Of a DNA stretch of 64,000 nt, positions 43,196 through 53,114 are shown piece by piece (positions within the stretch are counted from its first letter, which is position 1; each line of letters opens with the position of its first letter). This DNA is from Anodontia alba (Eukaryota; Mollusca; Bivalvia; Lucinida; Lucinidae). The position numbers and the translations under genes were made by a program. Location: NCBI GenBank assembly GCA_964016985.1, contig OZ024823.1, positions 23,877,320 to 23,941,319 on the forward strand, given 5' to 3'. Under the pieces are notes generated by a model. The model was not told where the DNA came from and ran no database searches. It saw only the letters and a program-made list of their open reading frames with translations.

Positions 43196-43408
43196 TATTT
43201 ACTGTAAGTATTCGGACAAACAGGTCTGAGCAAACAGTGTAGGCCTGGATGAGATGCCGCAAGATGCGGCATCTCATCAAGGCCTTCACTGTTTGCCACT
43301 CATCCAGCAATTTTTAGACACAATAACGGGTAGTAAATTGTACTTGTTCAAATTTTAGAACAAGTATGGTAAGGAGTTAAGGTGTCTGAATACTTAGGGT
43401 AAATACAG
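43196..43408. mobile_element. GATCAG element, TACCCTAAG-end family
   Basis: TATTTACTGTAAGTATTCGG left and TGAATACTTAGGGTAAATAC right. The middle is a perfect stem with GATGAGATGCCGCAAGATGC and complement. Confidence 0.78.
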
Positions 43409-43484
43409 TAGCAAAGATATCCAAGAAGAGCCACAATAATAGAGCATTGCCTACCAATGACACCAAGAGGAAGAGAAAACTTTT

Positions 43485-43645
43485 GTTTTCCTTCTGAAAA
43501 GGGGTCTTTTCTAAAAGGGGTCTATTCTTTTAATAATTCTTTCCTTTTAGGGTAGATCCCTTTTCATAAGGGTCTTGGAGAGCAGAAAAATCAAACAGTA
43601 AGTCACAAATATGGCCTCTCTTAACAAAAGAAAATGTCTTAAGTG
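43485..43645. mobile_element. PAL5 foldback element
   Basis: CCTTCTGAAAAGGGGTCTTTTC, a partial repeat of the same arm, and an inverted GGTAGATCCCTTTTCATAAG arm. GTAAGTCACAAATATGG flank as in other copies. Confidence 0.75.
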
Positions 43646-43819
43646 TATTAAATGCCCTTAAGTAAGACTATTATCTTAATAACATGCAAAAATCCAAGAA
43701 AACACCCAAGTCAATATTAAAATAACTTGCGCCACTACTAATTATGATAATAATAATAATAAATGTAGTAAGGAAATGAAGAAAAAATTGAAGAAATCTT
43801 CATAGTAATTTCTACTTAC

Positions 43820-43972
43820 AGTGCCAAGCAGAGGATAAATAAATCCTGCTCCAATACTGGCCCTAGCCTCTCGGATTGGTACCCTGAATCCTGTAGGTCG
43901 CCCCTTCAATGTAGGGTCATGAGACAAGGACAGGTGGGTCTTTGCCATACAGATAGGGAGATCATTGAAACC
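43820..43972 (-). CDS. MTHFD1: C1-tetrahydrofolate synthase, exon encoding [15 protein letters not shown]
   Basis: This exon has acceptor TTTCATGTTTCAG and donor GTAAGT and encodes 51 residues in phase 0. It contains [17 protein letters not shown] and [15 protein letters not shown], a strongly conserved core near the folate-binding end of formate-tetrahydrofolate ligase. The residues [13 protein letters not shown] differ modestly from vertebrate versions. The upstream exon ends in KQ, giving the family's KQGF junction. Confidence 0.96.
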
Positions 43973-44112
43973 CTGAAACATGAAAAAAAGATGTCATCAA
44001 GAAAGCAGAAACAAGTCAAATACTATTCTAATAAGATCTTGAAACATGTCATGTCTTCTTGGATATAAAAAAAAAATAAGGAAAAGTCACATAAATCTAA
44101 TGAGATCTGAGA

Positions 44113-44121
44113 TTTTTTTTT

Positions 44122-44152
<31 letters not shown>

Positions 44153-44157
44153 GGGGG
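44113..44157. repeat. T19-G26 homopolymer junction
   Basis: Nineteen T are followed directly by twenty-six G, in an intron of the folate gene. A G run of this length could fold into a quadruplex. Homopolymer length may also be an assembly or sequencing error. Confidence 0.9.
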
Positions 44158-44159
44158 AG

Positions 44160-45378
44160 GTTCTCAATTCATGTATCTTGCAAAAAAAAACAATAACCCT
44201 AAAATCGACATACAGCTGAGTTTTTGTATATATAAAACTTGGGATATTGGTTCATACAAAACCGCTGTATAGCAACTGAAAATTAATTGCATTTTGGAAA
44301 AAATCATGCATTTTACAAGATACTGGTTTAGAGCTTTGTCTAGTAACTGTGTTCTATTAAGTCTATAGTAAACAGGTATACACTGACAGGTAAAATACAC
44401 CCAACTTGCGATAAATTAATCTGTACAGTTGATGTCTAAATATAAATTAGCACTGATTGTTTAAAATTCTTGTTCCATTTTGTAAAATGGCATGTATTTT
44501 ATGGAATTTTAATGAATACCTTTGTTTGCGGAAATTACATCACTTATAATGTCTGGTCTTCATACACTCTTACCGAATATATTTCGTCAACAAAGGTTTT
44601 GAAATTATGCACATGAAGAAATGCACAGTGATTTCCCTCAACATGCATTTTTAAGACTTACGTAAGTACAATACACTGTTCTATATGAATATTTTTTATA
44701 GAAAAACTATAAGCACGAAAGCCCAAAAGATGTCTGGTAAAATTTATAATGTGTCATTCAAAATGGTGTCATAAAATTTGAAATCTAACATTTTCTTACA
44801 GGTTTATCGTAGCGGCGATATTGGATGAAAAATCTAACATTTTTTGGTGTTAATCAATTTCTATATATCTTCTAATAAATGCAAAAGAAAACCGTAGAGG
44901 GTTTATTTGAAATGCAGTTTGCATAAGAAATCTGAAAATTGATGTCAGACAGGAAAACAGGGTACTTCCTAAATTGGAAAAACAGCAAGAGTGTAACTCA
45001 TGGCTTCATGTTTGCATATGCACATGGGAAAATAAACATTCTGCTTTCTGTTTTGAGTATTTTTTCTTTCTTTTTTATGATTTTAACCTGAATACACAAG
45101 GTTTTGTATATCTAGAATTTTGTTAAGTATCAACTGGGCCTCCATAGAAACGTGCAATGTGTGCAAATCTGTTATACAGTTGTTTTATATACAGACATGT
45201 CAAGGCTTTCTTCCTATATTGAAATTAATCATATCTCTTTCCTATTCTAGGGTTAGCATAAATTGAGTACATATGTACTGGAACCTGTACTAAATGTATT
45301 TATGACTAATGGTTGCAAATTATGACAAATACCTTTGCAAGCTCATGAGGATCAAGCTATTATGTGTAGCTGGACCTT
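44160..45378. other. Intron sequence without recognised elements
   Basis: About 1.2 kb of AT-rich DNA in the intron between the 46,499 and 43,820 exons. I see no recurrent family or coding frame. It is the longest element-free stretch in the gene. Confidence 0.5.
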
Positions 45379-45662
45379 CATCACGAAAACATGTCTGTAT
45401 AATTTTGACCCCATTAAACCTCACTTTTACACAGTAAAACTGGGGTTTACAGGGGTATACATTATTTTCTTATTTTCTTATTTTTGCTCAAAAACATAGA
45501 CTGTGGGTACTTGTTAGAACTGCCTCGCAGAGGCAGTTCTGAGTACCCACAATCTATGTTTTGAGCAGAAATATGAAAAATATCAGAGATTTTTTATCTG
45601 AAAAATTTCAGTTTTTGGAGGTGAAATTTTCTATATATTTGAATAGGCGTGTTTTCGTAATG
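45379..45662 (+). mobile_element. PAL1 foldback MITE, copy 12, intronic
   Basis: Full length; the right stem arm lacks a TAACGA-like piece (CAGTTCTGAGTACCC). Only one stem CpG remains. Confidence 0.9.
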
Positions 45663-45889
45663 TATCAGTATTAGGGGCAGGAGCAAAGCACTTGTAAAAC
45701 CTTGTATACAGATAGTGTGGAAAAAAAAAAAGACTAATCAAAGGGAAGTAACTCAGAAACTGAGAAAGAGAGAGCAATCTTTTTGTATGTATAATTTAAG
45801 GCCCAAACAATTTTACTCCAAAGGGATTAATTCTATTCATTCTGTTTTCATTGGAGTGCCATTTTGTGCACAATTTCCTGTCATTAACC

Positions 45890-46099
45890 TTTACCACTCT
45901 CTGGGCATTTTCAGCAGACGACAAATTGATATTTTTCTTATTTTTCCCAGAAAACAGGATTTGACATTTCATGCAAATTGTCTCCTCAGGAGACAATTGC
46001 ATGAAATGTCAAATCCTGTTTTCTGGGAAAAATAAGAAAAATATTTCAAAATACTGTCTGCTGAAAATTTTAGCCAGAGTGCTAAGCATTAAACCTTTT
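45890..46099. mobile_element. PAL4 foldback, best copy
   Basis: CACTCTCTGGGCATTTTCAG left and GCCAGAGTGCTAAGCATTAA right. The inner stem runs TTTTTCCCAGAAAACAGGAT, then TTGACATTTCATGC and AAATTGTCTCC, perfectly mirrored. It defines the family. Intronic, non-coding. Confidence 0.88.
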
Positions 46100-46281
46100 C
46101 CTGGTGCCTAGGGACAGTTATGTTCCGTGACTGTAACCTTTCCTGGGAACCCCATATTCATTTTTTACACAAGTACTGCACCAAGGAAAAACAACTTTCT
46201 TGAGGAATGTCAAGAACATAGTAGTCAGAATCTTTGCTCCAGACAAATAAATGTAATAATTTTCTCTTCTGTAAATTTACT

Positions 46282-46464
46282 TAGTTCCAGAGAAGGCTTT
46301 TTTTTTTTTTTTCAACTAAAAACTACATGTACCAATATTTTTCTCCATGAAAACATATATTGTAGGTGCTCATTAAAATCTCCCTAATGAGTATCACAGT
46401 ATGTATGGTTTTGTGGAGAAATAAGAAAAATATTACATGTGTACCCCTCTTATCTGGAGCTATG
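46282..46464. mobile_element. PAL2 foldback MITE
   Basis: TTAGTTCCAGAGAAGGC left, CCCTCTTATCTGGAGCTATG right. The core is shortened. It ends only 35 bp from the donor of the 46,499-46,606 exon. Confidence 0.78.
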
Positions 46465-46498
46465 AATTCGTGAAGCTTGTTAAGAATCGGCATTTCAC

Positions 46499-46606
46499 CT
46501 GTTTTCTGTATCTATCAATCTGTTCCTGGGCTTCAGGCTTCACATCAATGCCATCTGCACCATAGATCTCTTTGGCTATTATCTCAATTTTCTCTTCTAT
46601 AGGTAA
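46499..46606 (-). CDS. MTHFD1: C1-tetrahydrofolate synthase, exon encoding LPIEEKIEIIAKEIYGADG
   Basis: Acceptor TTATTTCAG, donor GTGAAA. It encodes 36 residues in phase 0, starting LPIEEKIEIIAKEIYGADGI and ending DRYRKQ. This matches the ligase segment that in vertebrates reads PVEEKIRIIA then IYGAD. The donor is weaker than GTAAGT. Confidence 0.95.
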
Positions 46607-46639
46607 CTGAAATAATAAGAATTGGAATAAAACTAGAAA

Positions 46640-46774
46640 TGTGTCAATACTTCACAGATGCCCCTGTGGGCCATTCTCACCAGGAAACAAGCATTTTGCA
46701 AAAAATGAAGTTGAAAAAGGGCCATAACTCCCATAATAATTGGCAGATTTTCCCCTAAATCAAACTTGACCTAT
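46640..46774. repeat. Left part of a pearl-type array split by a hAT-like element
   Basis: CAGATGCCCCTGTGGGCCAT and GAAGTTGAAAAAGGGCCATAACTCCC continue at 48,281-48,520 with TTGAAAAAAAGCCATTAACTCCC and two GAATCCAATA...CTTTTCAAAAGATA units, so one array was cut by the insertion at 46,782-48,273. Confidence 0.65.
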
Positions 46775-46781
46775 ACTTTAT

Positions 46782-48273
46782 CAGGGCCTGACAAATCTAA
46801 AAAAAATCCACTTGCCCACTGGGCAAGTAAATTTTTTTTTCACTTGCCCAGCTCAAATTCCTACTTGCCCAGGATTTGTGCGGCTCAAATTCCTATATGC
46901 CCAAGATTTGCAAACAGAAATAGAAGTCCCACTTTTAACATTGCGTTAACAAGTCTATGAAAGCAATACTCTTGTAAATCCCAGTTAATATACAGAAAAG
47001 CGAGGTTTTAAATGGCGTACATAAGTTTACTCCTTTTTTTTTGCTCAAAAACATAGATAATGGGCACTCAGTGAGGTAGTTTCAGACCCCACAATCTAAG
47101 TTTGCAATGGAAATAAGAAAAGTATCATAATTTCACATCAGAAAATACCAAAGGGATGAAAAGAGAGCATATTGAAAAAGAATTTTATTTGTATTTACTT
47201 GAAGCCTTGAATAAATACTCATGTGTTTGTAAAAAAAAAAAAAAAAAAAAAAAATTCTTAAGGTAAATGTATACACCTGCAAGGAAATTAACTTGATTGA
47301 AGAACTGCCTACAAACTATAGGACAATTCATAATTAAAAGACTTCATTTTTTATCAAAGAAGCCATTTTGAAAATGGGTGTATTCATTTATCCCAAGAAC
47401 AGAGAACAACCTCCAAGAAATTGGAAAGAACTGAATATTATTCTGTGTGGTATTGTATATCAGTGCTCATCAAGTCTTTCTGGTTTTAGGAGCACATAAG
47501 TCATCAAGCACTAGTCAGTTGTGTAAGCCATCAGTGTTCATATTTTGTTTTTCATCCTAACACGTTATCAATAATATCAACAGAGAATAAATTTTTCATA
47601 AATGACTTTGACACACAGTATTTTTAGTCTTACAAATTCATTATTATTTGATGAACACTAAGTAAATCCAGATTTCGAGAGGGAAATAACAAAGGTTTTG
47701 CAAACAGGCGAGATCGTAACGGTATCACGCTTTTTTTTTCTTTTTTTTTTCCAAACAAAAACTCAATTTCTTACCTGTGTTTTTATATTGTGTCATTTTG
47801 TACTTTCGTTTTCATAGCCAAACACGTCGTAAGCAACGACTTATTTCATTGGTGTATGCCCAGTCGCATAGCCAATGAAATACGAGAATATCAAAAACCA
47901 ATAATTGCCGACCTTACTTGGTTCATACTACACAGAAGCCATGTTTAGATACAATTATTGATCAGCTGTTACGACGGAAGATTAAAGGCACGCGCCGGAA
48001 GGTAAACAACTGATCAATTGGATTAACGGTAGTGTGATAATGAAAACCGTTATACATGGGTTGTCTGCATTAATCAGGACAGCTGGGCAATTAATTATCA
48101 ATATTTATTGACGTCTTTTGATCAGACTTTTTTACCATAAATACTCGCACTTTTAACTGTCCTGGCGATTTTTTGACACTTGCCCGACCGGGCGTCGTAA
48201 AGACGGAACAGACTTGCCCGGCGGGATTTAGGACTTGTCCCGGGCGGCCGGGCAATGGATTTGTCAGGCCCTG
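46782..48273. mobile_element. hAT-like non-autonomous element, about 1.5 kb
   Basis: Ends CAGGGCCTGACAAATC and GATTTGTCAGGCCCTG are inverted, and ACTTTAT (46,775-46,781; 48,274-48,280) is duplicated. Next to each end lie repeated TTGCCC/GGGCAA motifs (ACTTGCCCACTGGGCAAG; CTTGCCCGGCGGG). CAGGG ends and a 7-8 bp duplication fit hAT elements. No transposase is visible; a decayed PAL1-like hairpin (about 46,970-47,150) and an A run (47,230-47,254) lie inside. Confidence 0.75.
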
Positions 48274-48280
48274 ACTTTAT

Positions 48281-48520
48281 GATGATTGTGTATAAATATG
48301 AATCCAATAAACGAATCTTTTCAAAAGATATTGATCGGATTCCATTTTTCGTACATATGGGCAGGATGATGAAGTTGAAAAAAAGCCATTAACTCCCATA
48401 ATAAATGGTGGATTTTACCCTAAATCGAAACTGACCATTATTTTATGATTATATACCTGTGTTTAAAATATGAATCCAATACACTAATCTTTTCAAAAGA
48501 TAATGAAGGGAAACCATCTC
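48281..48520. repeat. Right part of the split pearl-type array
   Basis: Continues 46,640-46,774. Units carry ATAAATATGAATCCAATA, CTTTTCAAAAGATA and CATAATAAATGGTGGATTTT. A further fragment of the same unit (ATGAATCCAATACACTAATC) lies at 50,617-50,690. Confidence 0.6.
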
Positions 48521-48530
48521 CATGAAAGAC

Positions 48531-48747
48531 ATGGATGATGATGATGATGATGATGATTTGGTGTTTTACATCTCTTTCAATTTTATTTAAGTCAAATGGA
48601 GACAATGAAGGGATGATAATTAACAGCTCTTTGTAATGAAGAACCATACAGACATGAGCTGAGTTCCATTATCTTGCCCGATTCAAACCTAGGACCTTAA
48701 AAACCGTAGTCAGAAGCACTAACTGCTTGGCCATGTGGATCCTTCAA
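48531..48747 (-). mobile_element. SINE-E, tRNA-derived
   Basis: On the minus strand the head reads CATGGCCAAGCAGTTAGTGC (A box) and AGGTTTGAATCGGGC (B box), with a long variable-arm-like stretch between them as in leucine or serine tRNAs. The tail is a CAT microsatellite (ATG repeats on the plus strand, 48,533-48,556). One copy in the window. Confidence 0.7.
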
Positions 48748-48836
48748 AGGGATTTGTAATAACAAAATATATGCAATGCTAAGCTTACAATTATACAGCA
48801 GCAAAGCATGACATCTAGGTATCGATATACATCATA

Positions 48837-49123
48837 CATTCGACTCTCATTATCTGGAGTCCAAGGAACTCTCTGAAATACTTCGAGATATCTGTACCTC
48901 GACATATAAGATGGGCAGAATTGAGGAAAAAATTAATCGTACAACCACATTTCAAAAATGAATATGTAATTAAACTCCTGAAGTTAGAGATATATATTGA
49001 AAATACTGTGGAAATATTTTATCGCCTGTTGTTAGATTTCCACATTAAAATAGGGACCAGATTTTCACTTTGAGAACAGCGATTATTCGAGATAAGCCAA
49101 GTCGAGATAACAAGAGTTAACTG
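48837..49123. mobile_element. Tigger/pogo-like MITE, intronic
   Basis: CATTCGACTCTCATTATCTG left, complement of GAGATAACAAGAGTTAACTG right, TA on both sides. It is clearly related to 543-875: it shares GGAACTCTCTGAAATACTTC in opposite orientation but lacks the central foldback. Confidence 0.82.
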
Positions 49124-49400
49124 TACATGTAAACACATAAATGGTGAATAAGCACTATAATATTTCCTGCTATATTGTTGTTGTTGTCTCAGGGCAGCAA
49201 CCAATACTGGCTCCATAGCTTTTGCAGGCTTTTTGACCAATTTTAGTCTGAAAACCTCCACAACGGTAAATGCAAACAGTGCAGACCCAGACCAGATGCC
49301 ACAGAATGTGGTGTTTGATCAGGGTCTAAACTATTTCTGTAGGAATATCTAAAGAACACAGACTGACATAAAATTGAAACTGGGACTTCATATATATATG

Positions 49401-49898
49401 GTGTTTGTTTGTTGAGGTTTTACAGCCCAGTCAACCTATTGGGGTCATGTTGAGTGCAGTCAGTTTTTTTTGTTTTTTTTTTTTATTTGGGTTTTACGGC
49501 CCTTTCAAGAATATTTCACTTATATCGAGCCGATCGTTCATCGAAGGTGGGCGAAAACCGGAGTACCCGGAGAAAAACCACCTGACCATCCGTAAGCAGA
49601 ACTTGGCTTTCCCACATATGACCCGAGCTAGGCTCGAACCACAGCGGTGAGAAACCTAATGGATTAAGAGTCAACTCTCTTATCCACTAGGCTACGGGGG
49701 CCCAGTGCAGTCAGTTTACTTAATCACTTTTTCCAAAGCAGGCTTAGTCCTCTAAGCGGTAAACCAGCACTTGGGCACATTCTTTCCCCAGAAACTGACA
49801 ACTGCCCTTCTGGAATCAGCAGAAGGGAGAGAATGCCCATAGAAAATATTTCATGATCAATCTCCATGACAGAATGTTGCCTGACCCGTAAGGGATGG
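49401..49898 (-). mobile_element. SINE-A, first of three, holding SINE-B
   Basis: Body GAGGTTTTACAGCCCAGTCA to CAATCTCCATGACAGAATG, with the tRNA head mostly lost. SINE-B sits inside at 49,467-49,703. It is the most diverged of the three. Confidence 0.82.
49467..49703 (-). mobile_element. SINE-B, full length, nested in SINE-A
   Basis: AGTGCAGTCAGTTT flanks both sides (49,453-49,466; 49,704-49,717). On the minus strand the head CCCGTAGCCTAGTGGATAAG (A box) and GTGGTTCGAGCCTAGC (B box) has a long variable arm as in leucine/serine tRNAs. The body contains GGTTTTTCTCCGGGTACTCC and CGAACGATCGG, and the tail is poly-A (T run on the plus strand). Confidence 0.93.
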
Positions 49899-49912
49899 AA
49901 TTTGTTTGTTTG

Positions 49913-50231
49913 TGTTGAGGTTTTGTTTGTTTGTGTTGAGGTTTTACGGCCCAGTCAACCCAATGGGGTCATGTCGAGCACGGTCAGTTTACCTAACCAC
50001 ACGTTTACTGGGCAGGCTTGGTCCTCTAAGCGGTTAACCAGTATTGTGCACATTCTTTCACCAGAAACTGACAACTGCCCTTCCTGAATCAGCGGAAGGG
50101 AGAGAATGACCGTAGAAAATATTTCACGATCAATCTCTACGAAAGAATGTTGCCGACCTCGGCGGGGGTTGAACCCACGACCTCCTGGTCTCCAGTCGGA
50201 CGGCGCATCCAACTGAGCCACCGAGGCCGGC
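49913..50231 (-). mobile_element. SINE-A, second of three, full length
   Basis: Complete with head GGTGGCTCAGTTGGATGCG-type and body. It joins the third copy head to tail with no unique DNA between (CCGGC then GTGTTGAGG). Confidence 0.92.
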
Positions 50232-50461
50232 GTGTTGAGGTTTTACGGCCCAGTCAACCCAATGGGGTTATGTCGAGCACGGTCAGTTTACCTAACCACA
50301 CATTTACTGGGCAGGCTTAGTCCTCTAAGCAGTTAACCAGTATTGTGCACATTCTTTCGCCAGAAACTGACAACTGCCCTTCTTGAATCAGCGGGGATGG
50401 AATCCATGGCCTCCTGATCTCCAGTCGGATGCACATCCAATTGAGCCACTGAGGCTGGCTC
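50232..50461 (-). mobile_element. SINE-A, third of three, inner deletion
   Basis: Lacks the GGAAGGGAGAGAATGACCG to GACCTCGGCG part; the head is degraded. The right flank AAATATATGGTG repeats the left flank of the first copy, so the trimer shares one target duplication. Confidence 0.9.
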
Positions 50462-50804
50462 AAATATATGGTGTGGGGGTTTATTCAGTCTAAAATGGGT
50501 TAAACTACATTTAAACCAACAATATTTTTAATAACAGTCTGTAACCAATCCACAGTTAAGATCCCAGTCAGTGTGAAAGGGCCAAACAGATAATTCTCCA
50601 GTCTAGTGTATAAAATATGAATCCAATACACTAATCTCTTAAAAAGAAATCTAATACACTAATCCAATACACTAATCTTTTCAAAGACTGACGATAACCA
50701 AGATAAATCTGGTCTGAAAATATCCCATCAGCTTGAAAAACATTTCTATACTTGCCTTACCCATTTCATTCTTGCAGATCACCACAGATACCTTTTCAAA
50801 CACT

Positions 50805-50868
50805 GTAGAGCCTGATGAGACCGCTAACAATGAGCCGTCTAATCAGGATCTTCACTGTTTGCCATTCT
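50805..50868. repeat. GATCAG-type hairpin
   Basis: CACTGTAGAGCCTGATGAGA and AATCAGGATCTTCACTGTTT form a stem with changes. SINE-B copy 2 begins just after. Confidence 0.6.
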
Positions 50869-50876
50869 AGTATTGA

Positions 50877-51072
50877 CTTTTTTTTTTTTTTTTTTTTTTT
50901 TTGACTTGGGTTTTACGGCCCTTTCAAGAATATTTCACTTATATCGAGCCGATCGTTCATCGAAGGTGGGCGAAAACCGGAGAACCCGGAGAAAAACCAC
51001 CTGACCATCCGTAAGCAGAACTTGGCTTTCCCACATATGACCCGAGCCAGTCTCGAACCACAGCGGTGAGAA
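50877..51072 (-). mobile_element. SINE-B, 5'-truncated, with target duplication
   Basis: CCATTCTAGTATTGA is duplicated (50,862-50,876; 51,073-51,087). The copy stops at CACAGCGGTGAGAA, so the tRNA A-box half is missing, and the tail is a T run on the plus strand. It matches copy 1 almost exactly over the shared body, so it is young. Confidence 0.93.
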
Positions 51073-51256
51073 CCATTCTAGTATTGATTTTTGACTAAAT
51101 GTCTATTTGGAACAGTGGATGAGTCCAAATTCAGTAGGATGAGCCCATTTCAGAAACTCAGGGGTGTAAGGGTTAACTTTTGTTTCCCATGCTTTCAACA
51201 CAACCAACACATTTCATGTCTAAGAGACAATATGTAGCAACCTACTAGCATTACAT

Positions 51257-51434
51257 GTTTTGTTTGTGTTGACATTTTACTGCTCAGTCAACCCTATGGT
51301 GTCATGTTGAGAGCGGTCAGTTTACCTGACCACATTTTTACTAGACAGGCTGTCCTCTAAGCAGTTAAACAGCTGAACCTGCAACCTCCTGATCACCAGT
51401 CCAACAGGCATCCAACTGCATAACTGAGGCTGGC
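51257..51434 (-). mobile_element. SINE-A, deleted and diverged, with target duplication
   Basis: AGCATTACAT flanks both ends. The body keeps CAGTTTACCTGACCACA and the head keeps AACCTGCAACCTCCTGATCA, but about 120 bp in the middle are gone. Confidence 0.85.
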
Positions 51435-51577
51435 AGCATTACATCTAATACAAATGTATTTATAAGAATTATTTACACCATCTTAGTATAAATCATGCAG
51501 ACTCACTTAAGTCTTTAGCTTAATATAAATTCCGTAGACTCACTGTATGTCTTAACCATTGTTCTATGATCTGATCT

Positions 51578-52123
51578 TAACCCATATATACTGAGTGTAT
51601 TCTTCTACTTTAACTCTTTGGACAGATTCATTTCCTATATAAGGGGTGTCTGGTTAGTTATTATTGTCATGTTTTGTAGAAAGATCTGAACTTAATGCAA
51701 ACAGTGTAGACCCTGATCAGACATCACATTCTGTGGCTTCTGATCTGGGTCTTGTTTGTGTTGAGGTTTTACTGCCCAGTCAACCCAATGGGGTCATGTC
51801 GAGCACGGTCAGTTTACCTAACCACACGTTTACTGGGCAGGCTTAGTCCTCTAAGCGGTTAACCAGTAATGTGCACATTCTTTCGCCAGAAACTGACAAC
51901 TGCCCTTCTTGAATCAGCGGAAGGGAGAGAATGACCGCAGAAAATATTTCATGATCAATCTCCACGAAAGAATGTTGCCGACCTCGGCGGGGGTTGAACC
52001 CGCGACCTCCTGGTCTCCAGTCGGACGGCGCATCCAACTGAGCCACTGAGGCCGGCTTCTGATCTGGGTCTACACTGTTTGCCAATGTCCTATTTATGGG
52101 ACGCCAGGCATAAATGGGTTTAG
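51578..52123. mobile_element. GATCAG element, AAGCCTGG-type, split by SINE-A
   Basis: TTAACCCATATATACTGAG left, GCCAGGCATAAATGGGTTT right. GCAAACAGTGTAGACCCTGA pairs with GATCTGGGTCTACACTGTTT once the SINE is removed. Relative of 40,026-40,258. Confidence 0.8.
51753..52055 (-). mobile_element. SINE-A, full length, perfect target duplication
   Basis: CTTCTGATCTGGGTCT flanks it on both sides without mismatch (51,737-51,752; 52,056-52,071). The head has TCAGTGGCTCAGTTGGATGC and GGTCGCGGGTTCAACCCC. It keeps many CpGs, so it is recent. Confidence 0.95.
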
Positions 52124-52171
52124 GTGGCTGAATACACTTGTTAGGTTAACTGTAATTGTTTGCTTTCCTGC

Positions 52172-52330
52172 CCATCAAGGCCCCTCTGAAAAGGGGTAGA
52201 CTCTAAAAGGTAATAATTTGCTTCCCCATGAGCAGTCTTTCCTTTTAGAGTAGACCCCTTTTCAAATGGGAGATAAAACTATTTTGATATAGTAGCCTCC
52301 CCTGAAAGTATCCATTCCCCTTAGATTTTA
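52172..52330. mobile_element. PAL5 foldback element
   Basis: CCCCTCTGAAAAGGGGTAGA and inverted TAGAGTAGACCCCTTTTCAA, loop with TAATAATTTGCTTCCCC. Intronic. Confidence 0.8.
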
Positions 52331-52581
52331 TGATTAGACTACATTGTATTGTCATACCATTTTCAAAACTACCCCTGAACCTGCTTACTGTGCATACAAG
52401 AATTATAAAGCACTGATCTGATGGCATACTCCACTGCCCTACTGCCTTAGGTAATGCATCAGCAGCCTTCCCACACAATGTGCTGTCAGGCTCACACACC
52501 TAGACTACTACAGGTCCAACAGCCTGCCCACTGCCACACACTGGCTTTGGTAAATACAGAACTACTCTAGAACCTACTTAC

Positions 52582-52759
52582 CTTGACATCATACAAGAAT
52601 TTAAATGCACTGGGCTGCTGACAAGCCTTATCCACAGCCTTAGCTAAATCTACAGCCCCTGCTCCACCTTGGGCCCAGTGATTACATATCACAGCATCAT
52701 AGGCACCACCCTCACGAGCAAGCTTCTGCACAATCTCCACTTCAGCTCTCGTATCTGCC
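52582..52759 (-). CDS. MTHFD1: C1-tetrahydrofolate synthase, exon encoding DTRAEVEIVQKLAREGG
   Basis: Acceptor ATATTTTACAG, donor GTAAGT. One base completes the split alanine codon from the exon at 57,200, then 59 codons run to LYDVK. It contains ADTRAEVEIVQKLAREGGAY, NHWAQGGAGAVDLAKAV and QPSAFKFLYDVK. The TDT-x-E, HWxxGGxGA and F-x-LYD landmarks are those of animal formate-tetrahydrofolate ligase. Confidence 0.96.
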
Positions 52760-53009
52760 CTGTAAAATATTAACCAAATAATTACTTTTCATCCCAGTTC
52801 TCACCCCAGTAGACATCAACCCAAATATCACTCTGCAACTCTGCTCTTGCACTTTGGTCTGGAGACATTGTTTGCCAATAGTTTAGTAATTTTTCTCTAG
52901 GTATTTCTAAATTACATAACTTGACATACATATAATTAAAACTGAACTCTTATAGTGTGTGGGGAGTTTATTCAGTCTAAAATAGTTTAACCAAATTATT
53001 ACTCTCCAC

Positions 53010-53109
53010 TCCATGTAAACATATCTTGTGGATACTCATGAGAAGTGCCATGTTTTCATGGAGAAATACAAAGAATATTTACTGATAGCCACTGGTATGT
53101 AGAGCTATG
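53010..53109. mobile_element. PAL2 fragment
   Basis: CATGTAAACATATCTTGTGG, a shortened core (TGAGAAGTGCCATG), CATGGAGAAATACAAAG and TGTAGAGCTATG. The left outer arm is missing. Confidence 0.65.
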
Positions 53110-53114
53110 ATCAA

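Larger units (their letters stand above)
49239..50513. mobile_element. GATCAG element with TTAGTCTG ends, split by SINEs
   Basis: TTTTAGTCTGAAAACCTCCA and GCAAACAGTGCAGACCCAGA lie on the left, and ATATATGGTGTGGGGGTTTA and TTCAGTCTAAAATGGGTTAA on the right, enclosing a SINE-A trimer. A clean relative lies at 61,823-62,052. Confidence 0.75.
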
